DNA from: Bog-756 sp052326605
GTDB taxonomy: Bacteria > Actinomycetota > Acidimicrobiia > Acidimicrobiales > RAAP-2
Assembly: GCA_052326605.1 (NCBI GenBank)
Contig: JBKQMB010000115.1
Coordinates: 1 to 64,000, forward strand
Reading direction: 5' to 3'
DNA: 64,000 nt
Numbering within the stretch: position 1 is the stretch's first letter; each line of letters begins with the position of its first letter. Shown one piece after another: positions 35,738 to 44,637 of the stretch. Below the pieces are notes generated by a model that searched no databases, had not been told where the DNA came from, and saw only the letters and a list, made by a program, of their open reading frames with translations. The translations under genes were made by a program, and so were the position numbers.

Positions 35738-36095
35738 GAGGATCGAGCCTAGATGCCCGGCCCATGACGGGCACCCGAAGGTGCTCCCGGGGTCGCCCCG
35801 AGATGCCGGCGGGAGCAGGTGACGGGGTTCTGACCACAGGGGTCCGCCGGGAGGGACCTCTCGGTCCTCGACGTCCAACGGCGAGTTCAGTGCTCCCACG
35901 GCACCCGTCGAAGTTCTGCAGCCTCGGGACTCCCGATGGTGCACTCCGTCGGGAGGAGAAGGACCATAGTGCCGGGTGCCCTCCGTGAATCTCGCTGACG
36001 CTCGACGATCCGGGAAGTCGGTCCGAGATGAGGTCCGGGGCGCGAACCATCCAAGCCCCGCACCTCTCCGGTAGGACCCTGCTACAAAGGCAAGC
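35738..36095. other. Divergent intergenic region, no gene seen
   Basis: 358 nt between two divergent genes. Apart from candidate leaderless promoters at both ends (TAGGCT on the minus strand near 35745, TACAAA at 36083-36088 on the plus strand) and a short TGCCCG/CGGGCA repeat near 35754-35773, I see nothing recognisable. Open frames here lack domains. Confidence 0.4.
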
Positions 36096-36872
36096 GTGGA
36101 CCTGGGCCTGACCGGTAGAGCGATCATCGTCTCCGGAGGCAGTTCGGGGATCGGGCTGGCGTGCGTCGCCGCCCTCCTGGCTGAAGGGGCGATAGTCGCC
36201 ACTTGCGCCCGCGATGACGAGCGATTGCGGCATGCCACTGCGGCATTCGACCCTGCGTCCTGTCTGGCCATGCCTGCGGATGTCACGGACGCCAGGGCCA
36301 TGGAGGCGTTCGTGGCTACCACCGTCGAGCGGTTCGGAAGGCTCGACGGCGTTGCGGCCATCGCCGGACAGGGTATCCATGGCCGGGCCCTGGATCTCTC
36401 GATCGCCCAATGGGAGTCGGAGGTCATGGGCAAGCTCCGCGGCGTGTTGAACCTTGTCGCACCGGCCCGACCGCATCTTCGGCGTTCCGATGGGCCGAGG
36501 ATCGTCACACTGTCCGCACCGACAGCACGCGACCCGGACCCGGGGATGGCGGCGATCAGCGCAGGACGAGCAGCAGTTGCAAGCCTCAGCCGTGCCCTCG
36601 CCCTGGACCTCGCTGGCGACGGAATCTCCGTCAACGCCGTCGCCGTCGGGCTCATCGACACCCCACGGCAGCACAGGCGACACCACGACGTCGCTCCGAA
36701 CATCCCGTACGACGACTGGCTCCGAGGTGAAGCGGACGAGCGCCGGGTTCCCATGCGACGCCCCGGGAGCGTCGCTGACGTAGCTCTCCTGGTGACGCTG
36801 GCGCTCTCGCCAGCGCTGGGCTTCACCACGGGGTCCGTTCTCGACGCCACCGGAGGGCTTCCCGGTTCGTGA
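36096..36872 (+). CDS. SDR-fold protein with altered catalytic residues
   Basis: A 258-aa short-chain-dehydrogenase fold. The cofactor loop SGGSSGIG is intact, but the expected YxxxK is replaced: the aligned segment reads AAISAGRAAVASLSRAL, with Ile and Arg where Tyr and Lys should be. The NNAG strand is AIAGQG. NAD(P) may bind while normal hydride chemistry is unlikely. The GTG at 36096 follows TACAAA by 7 nt with no Shine-Dalgarno, so it is probably leaderless. Confidence 0.7.
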   Translation: MDLGLTGRAIIVSGGSSGIGLACVAALLAEGAIVATCARDDERLRHATAAFDPASCLAMPADVTDARAMEAFVATTVERFGRLDGVAAIAGQGIHGRALDLSIAQWESEVMGKLRGVLNLVAPARPHLRRSDGPRIVTLSAPTARDPDPGMAAISAGRAAVASLSRALALDLAGDGISVNAVAVGLIDTPRQHRRHHDVAPNIPYDDWLRGEADERRVPMRRPGSVADVALLVTLALSPALGFTTGSVLDATGGLPGS

Positions 36873-36994
36873 GCTCGGAGCGGACGGGTGCCAACTCGGT
36901 GCTCCTCCGACCTGCCCGTTGCGTTCGCTCTTCCTCGGAGCGAAACGTCGGCAGAGGTGATGGGGGGCGACTCTCGATTCGATTGGCGGAATCA

Positions 36995-37379
36995 ATGCTC
37001 GGGGGTTCGGTTCTGGCGAGTGTCTTGACGACCTGCGGATGTGGCGCAACGCCCACCGGCTCGGGTTCCCCAACGGGTCGACCGACAACATCGACTGCCA
37101 CCACGTCACCCCCCCGGGGGGGTGACGCTCGGGACCACGACTCGCCCGTCGTCCCCGAGAACACCACTGCTGAGCACTGCCACCGGAGCGACACTTGGAA
37201 TGACACTGGCCAAGTGGCGAGCGCTCTACCCCGCCACGGATCTCACTCATGAAGAGGGCGGATCGATCGTCGTGCCCGATGTGGCGACCGGGGATCGGAT
37301 GCTTCTTCTGTTCGTAGAAGACCTCCCGTCCACGTCGCACATCGAGATCAAGCGCGGACAACCTTGCGGGGACGTCTAA
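36995..37379 (+). pseudogene. Lipoprotein gene frameshifted at a C7G7 tract
   Basis: From ATG 36995 the frame reads a lipoprotein signal (GGSVLASVLTTCGCG) and a Thr/Ser/Pro linker up to 37108. There seven C and seven G (37109-37122) interrupt it. The protein-like continuation (TLGMTLAKWRALYPATDL, IVVPDVATGDRMLLLFVED) lies in the next frame to a stop at 37379. Removing one base from the tract joins the two into one protein of about 127 residues. This may be a true mutation, a slippage switch or a sequencing error. Confidence 0.6.
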
Positions 37380-37524
37380 TCCGTTCCGAATGTCGTGCCA
37401 CCGTCCCATTGCGAACGGAACCTCGGCACGCGGCCTGCGGGCATAGATCAGTCCTGCGGGAACAGATCAGGAAGGTCATGAGCCGCCATTGCCCCTGGAG
37501 ACAGGACGCCCCTTCATTACTGGC

Positions 37525-38656
37525 ATGACCACCGGACTCCCCTTTCCGACCCACCTCTCCTCGGTGCTGGTTGCATTCACGATCGAGTTCGACAACGAGG
37601 CCGACCATCGGATGGCGCACCGGACGACGAGCGGAAGCCCGGCTGCTGCTTCGGTCGATGCCCCTTGGCTGGTGTCGCAGTTCATGTGGTCGAACGTGAT
37701 TCAGTACGTGAGCATGGGAGGAATCCGCATCCGCGAGCTTCATGGTCGGGCCCGGACCACGAGGGATTCGCTGGCGGGAGCCCCGCCCAGAACGTGTGGC
37801 GACCTCTTGCGGGTGTCATTGAGGAGCGCTGGCGGGCACGGTTCGACGTGGACGACATCCACACCCTTCGAACCTCCCTGCAAGCAGTGGTCGGTCAACT
37901 CGACGTGGAGCCGCCCCAGTATCTCCCCGTCGTCTATCCGACCCAGAATGGGAAGGCCGACATCCCGAGGCGCAGGGAGCCAGCCTCATCCGCTGCCAAT
38001 GTGGGTGGAATGCCGTCTCTCGATCTGTCCGAACTTCTCTCCCAGGTGCTTCTTGCCTTCGCCATCTACTTCGAGCCCATGCGAAGATATCGCTCCCGGT
38101 CAGCACCAACACCGTGCGGGTGCTGCATCAGGATGGAGTTCGCGTCAGGGACCTTCCGCGCCTGACCGGCGTATCGAAGGGGGCCAACAACATGTCCGTA
38201 GGCTTCTTGGGGAGACACGGATGTGCGGAAGTCGAGCCAGATCCGGCCACCAGTCGGGGAAAGCAGGTGCGACTCTCTCCCAAGGGCCGAGAGGCTCAGG
38301 ACAAGTACCGACGCATACTGGGGGGCACCGAAGAGCACTGGGGGATGCTCTTCGGGGTGAGCGTCATCCACACCCTCCGTGAGCCCCTCGAGCGACTGGT
38401 GGGCGATCGGCCCCAGCTGAGACTTTCACCGCTGTTCCAGGGACTGGAACCCTACCCCGACGGATGGCGGGCGTCAGTCCGTAAGCCGGACACGTTGCCG
38501 CACTACCCCATGGTCCTGCACCGTGGTGGATGTCCGGATGGCCGTCAGCTGAATTTCGGCTTGAAGACGGCCAGGCGGTCGACCGGCACACCGGTCGGAC
38601 GTTCGGGTCAGATGGTCAGCCCACCGTCGACCGACAGCACCGCACCAGTCGTGTAG
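37525..38656 (+). pseudogene. Broken MarR-like regulator with two similar halves
   Basis: Three frames together spell an actinobacterial winged-helix protein with an internal duplication. Frame 1 from 37525 has LSSVLVAFTIEFDNEADHR, then IRIRELHGRARTT. Frame 2 has VWRPLAGVIEERWRARF and LLSQVLLAFAIYFE. Frame 3 has VRVLHQDGVRVRDLPRLTGV, GFLGRHGCAEVEPD and LSPKGREAQDKYRRIL. A deletion near 37780 removes the first recognition wing, and a second shift lies near 38090. The natural stop seems lost, so frame 3 runs into the convergent SDR gene. Confidence 0.7.
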
Positions 38657-39438
38657 GAGGACTCGTCGGAGGCGATGAAGGCCACCGAGGCGGCGATCTC
38701 GGCCGGCGTCGAGAACCCCAGGGGCGTCATCATCGTGCGGAGTGCTTTGAAGTCGGCCCCGTCGGGAAGCTCGAACGCGCCCATCAGCGGTGTATCAGTG
38801 CCCCCCGGGGCCACCACGTTGACCCGCACCCCACGGGACAGGTACTCGGCAGCCAGCGCCTTGGAGAACATGAGCACCCCGGCCTTGGAGGCGCAGTACG
38901 CCGCCGAGTAGGCCTGGCCCATCAACGCGGTGTTCGAGGCCACGTTCACGATGGAGCCACCGTGCTCGAGGAGGTGGGGCAGGGTGGCCCGGCAGACCAG
39001 GAACGGACCGGTCAGGTTGACGGCCAGGATCTTCTCCCACCGGTCGAGGGGCATATCCACGGTGTTGAAGAAGCCGCCGATGCCGGCCACGTTGCACACC
39101 ACCGTAGGGGCGCCGAGCTGTTCGGCCAGGGAGGCGACGGTGTCGTCCACCGACGACTCCGAGGTGACGTCGCAGTGATAGGCCCTGGCCGTGCCGCCGT
39201 TTGCCCCGATGGCATCCACTGTGACCGCCAGGTTGTCGACGGCCACGTCGAGGGCGGCCACGATGGCTCCCTCCGCGGCCAGACGGTGGGCCACCGCCTG
39301 GCCGATCCCCGAGCCCGCCCCGGTGACGACGGCCACCTTTCCATCGAACCGGCGCCCGATGAACGAGCGGACGGCCTCGTTCGCGACGTCGTGCTCCGGC
39401 CCGCCCTGGCCGAGTGTGACCCGCTGGATCGGGCTCAT
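38608..39438 (-). CDS. Short-chain dehydrogenase/reductase
   Basis: A 276-aa SDR with an intact active site: TGAGSGIG, NVAG, Ser in VNVASNTA and YCASK. A 25-residue N-terminal extension precedes the Rossmann fold. It is the last gene of a minus-strand unit starting at the aldo/keto reductase; its ATG overlaps the stop of the acyl-CoA ligase (ATGA). In beta-oxidation-like operons such SDRs act as 3-hydroxyacyl-CoA dehydrogenases, which is my inference here. Confidence 0.88.
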   Translation of the reverse strand: MSPIQRVTLGQGGPEHDVANEAVRSFIGRRFDGKVAVVTGAGSGIGQAVAHRLAAEGAIVAALDVAVDNLAVTVDAIGANGGTARAYHCDVTSESSVDDTVASLAEQLGAPTVVCNVAGIGGFFNTVDMPLDRWEKILAVNLTGPFLVCRATLPHLLEHGGSIVNVASNTALMGQAYSAAYCASKAGVLMFSKALAAEYLSRGVRVNVVAPGGTDTPLMGAFELPDGADFKALRTMMTPLGFSTPAEIAASVAFIASDESSYTTGAVLSVDGGLTI

Positions 39439-41057
39439 GGGTTTCCCTCCGTGCTCGTTGTCGACGCGAACCGTTGGCGCAACGTGTGCTTCAGGATCTT
39501 GCCGGCAGGGTTGCGGGGCACCGACTCGATCACCACGAGCTGCTCGGGGATGGCCTGGAGGCGGAGCTCCTTGCCCTTCAGGTAGGCGACCATGACGTCG
39601 AAGGCGAAGGAGTGGCCCTCCTTCACGGCGACCACGGCACAGGCCCGCTCGCCCGTCTTCGGGTCCGGTAGACCGATGACGGCAACGTCGGCCACCGCCG
39701 GGTGGGTGTAAAGCAGATCCTCGATCTCCTTGGCCGAGATGTTCTCCCCGTGGCGGATGATCACGTCCTTCAGCCGGCCGGTGATGGTCACGTACCCGTC
39801 CTGATCGACGATCCCGAGGTCGCCGGTGCGGAAGTAGCCGTCCTCGTCGAAGGCGTCGGCATCGAGTGACGGGTCGAGATACCCGCGGATGACCTGGGGC
39901 CCCTTGAGACGGATCTCCCCCTCCACACCCGGTCCGGCCCGGCGGCCGTCGAGGCCGACCACGATGAGCTCCACCCCCGGGGTCGGCCGCCCCTCGGTGT
40001 CGGCCAGCTTGTCATCGGGGTCGGTGGTCGAGGCCATCACCACGATGGGGGCCTCGGTGAGCCCGTACCCCGAGACGATGCCCACCCCGCCGATCTCCTC
40101 TTTGAGGTCGTGGTGGAGCTGCGGCGGCTTCGGCGCACCGCCGCCCGGATAGGAGCGGACCTGGGGGAAGAGCGGCTCCTCCCCGGCCGCCCGCTGGGCG
40201 GCCAGGTAGGCCAGGTGGAAGGGCGTCCCCGATCCGGCCAGGGTGACGTGGTTGTCCGCCAGGAAGGCCGGCGTGGCCACCGGGTCGAATGACTCCGTCG
40301 TTAACAGGGTGCAGCCGGTGAACAGGGAGGCGAGCAACCAGCCGATCCCACCGATGTGGGTGAAGGGGAAGACCAACGCCGACACGTCGTCGGCGCGGAT
40401 GTCGAGGCACTCGGCCATGGCCAGCGCGGAGGCCATCACCGTCAGGTCGGAGTGCGGTGCCCCCTTGGGGTCGGCGGTGGTGCCCGAGGTGTAGAACAGC
40501 CAGCGGATGGGGGCCTCGGCCGCGGTGGCCGGAGGGGCTTCCACTTCGGGGAGCTCGGAGGGGTCACCCTGGGGGAGCTCGCGGTCCACGACCAGTACCC
40601 GGAGGCCGTGGTGTTCGGCGGCGATCTCCAGCGCCATCGCCTCGAAGTCGAAGCCCCGGTAGACGGTGGGAACGATCAGTAACGACGCCCCGCTCTGCTC
40701 GGTGATGAAGCCCACCTCGCGGCCCCGGTAGATCGGGATCAGCGGGTTCTGGCGCGCGCCGAGGCGGGCCAGCGCCCCCACCAGCACGAGGGACTCGTTC
40801 CACGTGGGCAGCTCCCAGCTGACACTGGTGTCCCTGGTGACGCCGAAGTCGGCATGGAGACCGGCGGCGGCGCGGAGGCAGGCGTCGCGGTAGCCGGCGA
40901 ACGTCAGCTCGCGGCCGGTGTCCTCATGGGCGAGCACGGCATCGGGAGTGGCCTCGGCCCGCCGCTCGATCAGCTCCCACAGGGTGGGCGCGCCCACCCA
41001 TCCGCGTGCGTCGGTCCGCTCGGCCAGCTGGTCGATGAAGTCGGTGGCGTCGTTCAT
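39435..41057 (-). CDS. AMP-forming acyl-CoA ligase (first of two in the operon)
   Basis: A 540-aa ANL-superfamily enzyme. FYTSGTTADPKGAPH is the P-loop (A3), SGYGLTEAPI the A5 motif, YFRTGDLGIVD the A7 motif and GKILKHTL the A10 motif with the catalytic Lys. It activates a carboxylic acid as acyl-AMP and then acyl-CoA. The substrate is unknown; the context suggests a cyclic or sterol-derived acid. The ATG at 41057 overlaps the stop of the unknown protein upstream. Confidence 0.9.
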   Translation of the reverse strand: MNDATDFIDQLAERTDARGWVGAPTLWELIERRAEATPDAVLAHEDTGRELTFAGYRDACLRAAAGLHADFGVTRDTSVSWELPTWNESLVLVGALARLGARQNPLIPIYRGREVGFITEQSGASLLIVPTVYRGFDFEAMALEIAAEHHGLRVLVVDRELPQGDPSELPEVEAPPATAAEAPIRWLFYTSGTTADPKGAPHSDLTVMASALAMAECLDIRADDVSALVFPFTHIGGIGWLLASLFTGCTLLTTESFDPVATPAFLADNHVTLAGSGTPFHLAYLAAQRAAGEEPLFPQVRSYPGGGAPKPPQLHHDLKEEIGGVGIVSGYGLTEAPIVVMASTTDPDDKLADTEGRPTPGVELIVVGLDGRRAGPGVEGEIRLKGPQVIRGYLDPSLDADAFDEDGYFRTGDLGIVDQDGYVTITGRLKDVIIRHGENISAKEIEDLLYTHPAVADVAVIGLPDPKTGERACAVVAVKEGHSFAFDVMVAYLKGKELRLQAIPEQLVVIESVPRNPAGKILKHTLRQRFASTTSTEGNP

Positions 41058-41908
41058 GGTGCCGGGGTCGACCACAGCTGGTCGGTGTAGGTGTCGGTGC
41101 CGGGGACGGTCGCGATGAACGGCGAGGCCCAAAGCACTTGGCCGAGGCCGGCGGAGGACACTGCCTCGCCCTGTCGGGCGAAGACCTGATCCCAGGCACC
41201 ATGGGGTTCCGAGTCGAGGAAGAACAAGAGGAGCACCCGCTGGTCCACCGACTCGGACCGGGGCACGTCGCCCGGTGCGTCGGCCAGAAGGGGCAGCGGG
41301 CTGAAGGCCAGGACGGTGGCCACGGCCGTGCCCGGGAGCACCGAGGGCAGGTACTCGTCGCGGTACCAGGCACCGACCCCTTCCGGCGACACCCCTTCAC
41401 CGGCTTCGACGAACACCGACGTCATCCCCACGAACCGGTGGTCGAGGGTGAGCTCGGCCGGCACACCGTCCTCCTCGCGACGGTGCTCCCACTCGAACCG
41501 GTAGAGCCCCGTGTGGATGTGGTCGCGCTCGTCGAACATGCGGCCCGCGGCGTGCAGCACGTTGACCTGGTCGACGGCCCACCGGTTCCACTCGTCGTGG
41601 TGGCCGTCGAGCACGTAGTAGATCCCCACGTAGCTCCCGACCTGGGGATCGGGCACCAGGGGGGACGGTCCGCCCGCACCGTCGGCGGGATACCGGAGCC
41701 CCTTCAGCGGGGCGGTGGCCACGAAGCGGGCGCCGGCGAAGTTGTAGGCGCCGATCTGGCATCCGGCGTAGAAGTGGTCCCGCTCGTACCACCGGTTATA
41801 GGCCACCTGGTGGCCCCGGTGCGGCTCCACCAGGGTGTAGAGCATGGTGCCGATCCGAATGGGATCGTCGGTGACCCCGCCCTGGGCGGGAATCGATCTT
41901 CCGGTCAT
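41054..41908 (-). CDS. Unrecognised 284-aa protein in an acyl-CoA ligase operon
   Basis: A soluble 284-aa protein that I cannot place. Two similar-sized halves each look like a dimeric alpha/beta-barrel (EthD/ABM-like) unit: the first has MLYTLVEPHRGHQVAYNRWY then ERDHFYAGCQIG, the second TSVFVEAGEGVSPEGVGAWY then RDEYLPSVLP. The repeated WY-x-RD/ERD pattern is the best clue. It overlaps the ligases on both sides by 4 nt, so it is made in fixed proportion to them and probably acts on the same acid or CoA ester. Confidence 0.7.
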   Translation of the reverse strand: MTGRSIPAQGGVTDDPIRIGTMLYTLVEPHRGHQVAYNRWYERDHFYAGCQIGAYNFAGARFVATAPLKGLRYPADGAGGPSPLVPDPQVGSYVGIYYVLDGHHDEWNRWAVDQVNVLHAAGRMFDERDHIHTGLYRFEWEHRREEDGVPAELTLDHRFVGMTSVFVEAGEGVSPEGVGAWYRDEYLPSVLPGTAVATVLAFSPLPLLADAPGDVPRSESVDQRVLLLFFLDSEPHGAWDQVFARQGEAVSSAGLGQVLWASPFIATVPGTDTYTDQLWSTPAP

Positions 41909-43554
41909 GATGCTCGTGCTCCGTTCGTCGTCTCTCGTCGATCTCCGGACCCGTCCTTCGGAACGTTGGGCCGGCTCCCCGCATCCGGCAGGGTGGCGGC
42001 CCGTTCGGCCAGGATCCTCTTGTCTACCTTCATCATCGAGGTCAGGGGAAGGCCGTCCACCAGCACCACCCGGTCCGGCGCCTTGTAGTCGGCCAGCGAG
42101 CCACTGACCAGGGACCGGAGCCCGTCGAGCAGGCAACCCTCGTCGGGCAGCACGTCGCCGGCGGGCACTACGAACGCCACCCCCACCTCGCCCAGCACCG
42201 GGTCGGGGGCACCGACCACCGCCACCTGACCGACGTCAGGATGGTCGCCCAGCACGCGCTCCACCTCGGCAGGGTAGACGTTGTAGCCTCCCCGGATGTA
42301 GAGCTCGTTCGCCCGGCCGACCAGATGTAGGCGACCGTCGCCGTCGAGGAATCCGAAGTCGCCGGTCATGAGCCAGCCGTCCTTGCCGAGCACCGCGGCG
42401 GTGGCCCCGTCGTCGTAGGCGACCCCTTCGATGCCCGGACCCCGCAGCGGCCTACCCCAGTACCCCCGCATCACCGCCGCCGAGCGCAGCAGCACACGCC
42501 CCACGTCGCCCGGTGCCACCGGCGCGCCGTCGTCGTCGACCAGCCCGAGCGACACCCCCGGGACCGGCCTGCCGACCGTGGTGGCCACGGCCAGGTCGGG
42601 GTCGCCGGGCACGGTGCCGGTGCCCAGGGATGCCTCGGTCGACGTGTATCGCACCACCACGGGTACCCCCAGTCGCTCCCGCATTGTCGTGACCAGTTCG
42701 GGTGGTACCCGAGAGGCGCCGGTGCCCGCGATGCGCAACGAGGACAGGTCGGCTCCCTCGAGGTCCGGGTGGGCGAGCACCAGTGCCCACTGGGTCGGCA
42801 CCCCCTGGGCCACGGTGATCCGCTCCTCGGCCATCACCCGGATGGCGTCGGCGGCCCGCCAGGGTGTCGGCGTGATGACGGTGGTGACGGCGTTGGCGAT
42901 CTCGTCCCACATGCGGGTCATCGATCCGACATGGGCGAAGGGCAGCGGCGACAGCCGGCGGTCGCCGGGCACGGAGAGGACGTCGGTGCCATCGGCGACC
43001 GCACGGAGGTTGGCGTGGTCGAAGACCGCCCCTTTGGGCAGCCCGGTGGTCCCGCTGGTCCACACCACGGCCACCGGGTCGGATGGAGCCAACGCCGGCA
43101 GGCTCCGGGCGCCCGGGCCGTCAAAGGACACCGCCACGGTGGAGCGTTCGAGAACCGAACCTGCGGACGGCCCTGGACGGGGGGCACCGTCCTCCACCAC
43201 CGTCACCACGGGTCGGGTCCGCTCGAGGATCGAGCGCACCTCGGGCGCGCCGAGACGGAGGTTGATGCCGGAGGTGACCGCCCCCAGTCGAACGGCGGCG
43301 GCATAGCAGATCATGTACTCGATGGAGCTGGGCAGCAGCAGGCACACCACCGAGCCGCGGGTCACCCCGCACTCGGCGAACAGTCCGGCCACCCCGCCGG
43401 CAGCGATGTCCCACTCCGAGAAGGTCACGGACCGCCGCGGTGACACCTCGGTGGCCGGTTCAACGTACGCCTCGACGTCAGCGTTGGCCGAGGAGGCGGC
43501 GCGCAGCACGTCGACCACGGTCGCGAACTCCCCCTCAATCTGACGCACCGTCAT
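41905..43554 (-). CDS. AMP-forming acyl-CoA ligase (second of two)
   Basis: A 549-aa ANL-superfamily ligase with WTSGTTGLPKGAVFDH (A3), YTSTEASLGTGT (A5), WLMTGDFGFLDGDG (A7) and ELYIRGGYNVYPAEVE. At the A10 position MMKVDKRIL keeps a Lys. A Pro/Asp/Arg-rich tail of about 30 residues ends it. It is quite diverged from the other ligase in the operon, so the two probably activate different acids. TACAGT stands 11 nt before the ATG at 43554, so an internal promoter is possible. Confidence 0.88.
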   Translation of the reverse strand: MTVRQIEGEFATVVDVLRAASSANADVEAYVEPATEVSPRRSVTFSEWDIAAGGVAGLFAECGVTRGSVVCLLLPSSIEYMICYAAAVRLGAVTSGINLRLGAPEVRSILERTRPVVTVVEDGAPRPGPSAGSVLERSTVAVSFDGPGARSLPALAPSDPVAVVWTSGTTGLPKGAVFDHANLRAVADGTDVLSVPGDRRLSPLPFAHVGSMTRMWDEIANAVTTVITPTPWRAADAIRVMAEERITVAQGVPTQWALVLAHPDLEGADLSSLRIAGTGASRVPPELVTTMRERLGVPVVVRYTSTEASLGTGTVPGDPDLAVATTVGRPVPGVSLGLVDDDGAPVAPGDVGRVLLRSAAVMRGYWGRPLRGPGIEGVAYDDGATAAVLGKDGWLMTGDFGFLDGDGRLHLVGRANELYIRGGYNVYPAEVERVLGDHPDVGQVAVVGAPDPVLGEVGVAFVVPAGDVLPDEGCLLDGLRSLVSGSLADYKAPDRVVLVDGLPLTSMMKVDKRILAERAATLPDAGSRPNVPKDGSGDRRETTNGARAS

Positions 43555-43637
43555 ATCGGGTGCCGACTGTAACAGGGCGCTACCTCCCGGATCATCCGAG
43601 AGCCGGTCCCCTTGCCCCCGCCCGGTCAGCCCACGGC

Positions 43638-44495
43638 CTAGTCGGGGATGAGGTCGAAGGTGTCCGGGTCGGGCCCGGTGCGCTCGTCGCGGTTGAGCGC
43701 CGAGATGGCGGTCATGTCGGCGTCGTCGAGCTCGAAGTCGAAGAGCTCGAAGTTCTCCTGCATGCGAGAGGGCGTGACCGACTTGGGGAATACGATGTCC
43801 CGCCGTTGGATGTGCCAGCGGAGCACGACCTGGGCCGCCGACCTGCCCCGCCGCTCGGCCACCGAACAGACTGCCGGGTCGTCGAGCACGTTGCCCCGGG
43901 CGATCGGCGACCAGGCCTCGGTGGCGATCTGGTGGTCCGCGTCGTAGGCCCGCAGCTCGTCCTGGACGAGATAGGGGTGCACCTCGATCTGGTTGACGGC
44001 AGGCACGGTCTCGGTGGCCAACAGGAGTTGGTCTAGATGATGGCGCTGGAAGTTCGACACGCCGATCGACCGGGCCCTCCCCTCCTCTCGGAACTCGATG
44101 AGCGCCTTCCATGTGGACACGAAGTCGCCGCCGTACCGGGTGGGCAGCGGCCAGTGGATCAGGAACAGGTCGACGTACTCCGAGGCGAGTGCACCGAGCG
44201 TCTCGTCAAAGGCCTTGCGGGCGTCCTCCGGGCGGTGGAAGCCGTTGTTGAGCTTGCTGGTGATGAAGACCTCGGAGCGATCGAGGCCGGACCGGGCCAC
44301 CGCCTCGCCCACCTCCTTCTCGTTGCGGTACATCTCGGCCGTGTCGATGTGCCGGTAGCCGATCTCGAGTGCACTGGACGTGGCTTCCACCGTCTCCTCT
44401 GGCGGGATCTGGAACACCCCGAACCCGAGTTGCGGGATCTGGTGCCCGTCGTTGAGGGTCACCATCGGGACGGTGCCGCTGCCTGCCTTGCTCAT
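43638..44495 (-). CDS. Aldo/keto reductase
   Basis: A 285-aa AKR with the full catalytic tetrad: D51 and Y56 in HIDTAEMYRNE, K81 in ITSKLNNGF and H114 in FLIHWPLPTR. The NADPH-binding loop PKSVTPSRMQEN is present near the C-terminus. It reduces an aldehyde or ketone, possibly a steroid keto group. It is the first gene behind the KstR-type operator at 44575 and lies 83 nt upstream of the ligase unit. The ATG at 44495 starts the short N-terminal strand. Confidence 0.92.
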   Translation of the reverse strand: MSKAGSGTVPMVTLNDGHQIPQLGFGVFQIPPEETVEATSSALEIGYRHIDTAEMYRNEKEVGEAVARSGLDRSEVFITSKLNNGFHRPEDARKAFDETLGALASEYVDLFLIHWPLPTRYGGDFVSTWKALIEFREEGRARSIGVSNFQRHHLDQLLLATETVPAVNQIEVHPYLVQDELRAYDADHQIATEAWSPIARGNVLDDPAVCSVAERRGRSAAQVVLRWHIQRRDIVFPKSVTPSRMQENFELFDFELDDADMTAISALNRDERTGPDPDTFDLIPD

Positions 44496-44574
44496 GCTTG
44501 CCTCGCTTTCACCCGACTGCTCTGTGCGCGGTTGCCCGCAAGTGCCGGAACCCCTGTAGCCGGACCACGATCCT

Positions 44575-44588
44575 TCGAACACGTTCTA
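44575..44588. promoter_or_regulatory. KstR-type operator (exact consensus match)
   Basis: TCGAACACGTTCTA fits TnnAACnnGTTnnA at all fixed positions and is nearly palindromic (TnGAACACGTTCnA). It lies 80 nt upstream of the aldo/keto reductase start, in the short gap after the alcohol dehydrogenase stop. It is the second exact match found in the intergenic regions of this window, again at the head of a catabolic unit. Confidence 0.75.
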
Positions 44589-44637
44589 CCCGGATCGTAC
44601 GGGCTCGACGCCTCCGGCAGTGCGGCAGTACGGCGGA

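Noticed and set aside
35700..37409. Long minus-strand frames over the SDR and lipoprotein region
   Set aside because: No recognisable domain, composition of a shadow, and they run through the well-supported plus-strand SDR and the MDMPI gene.
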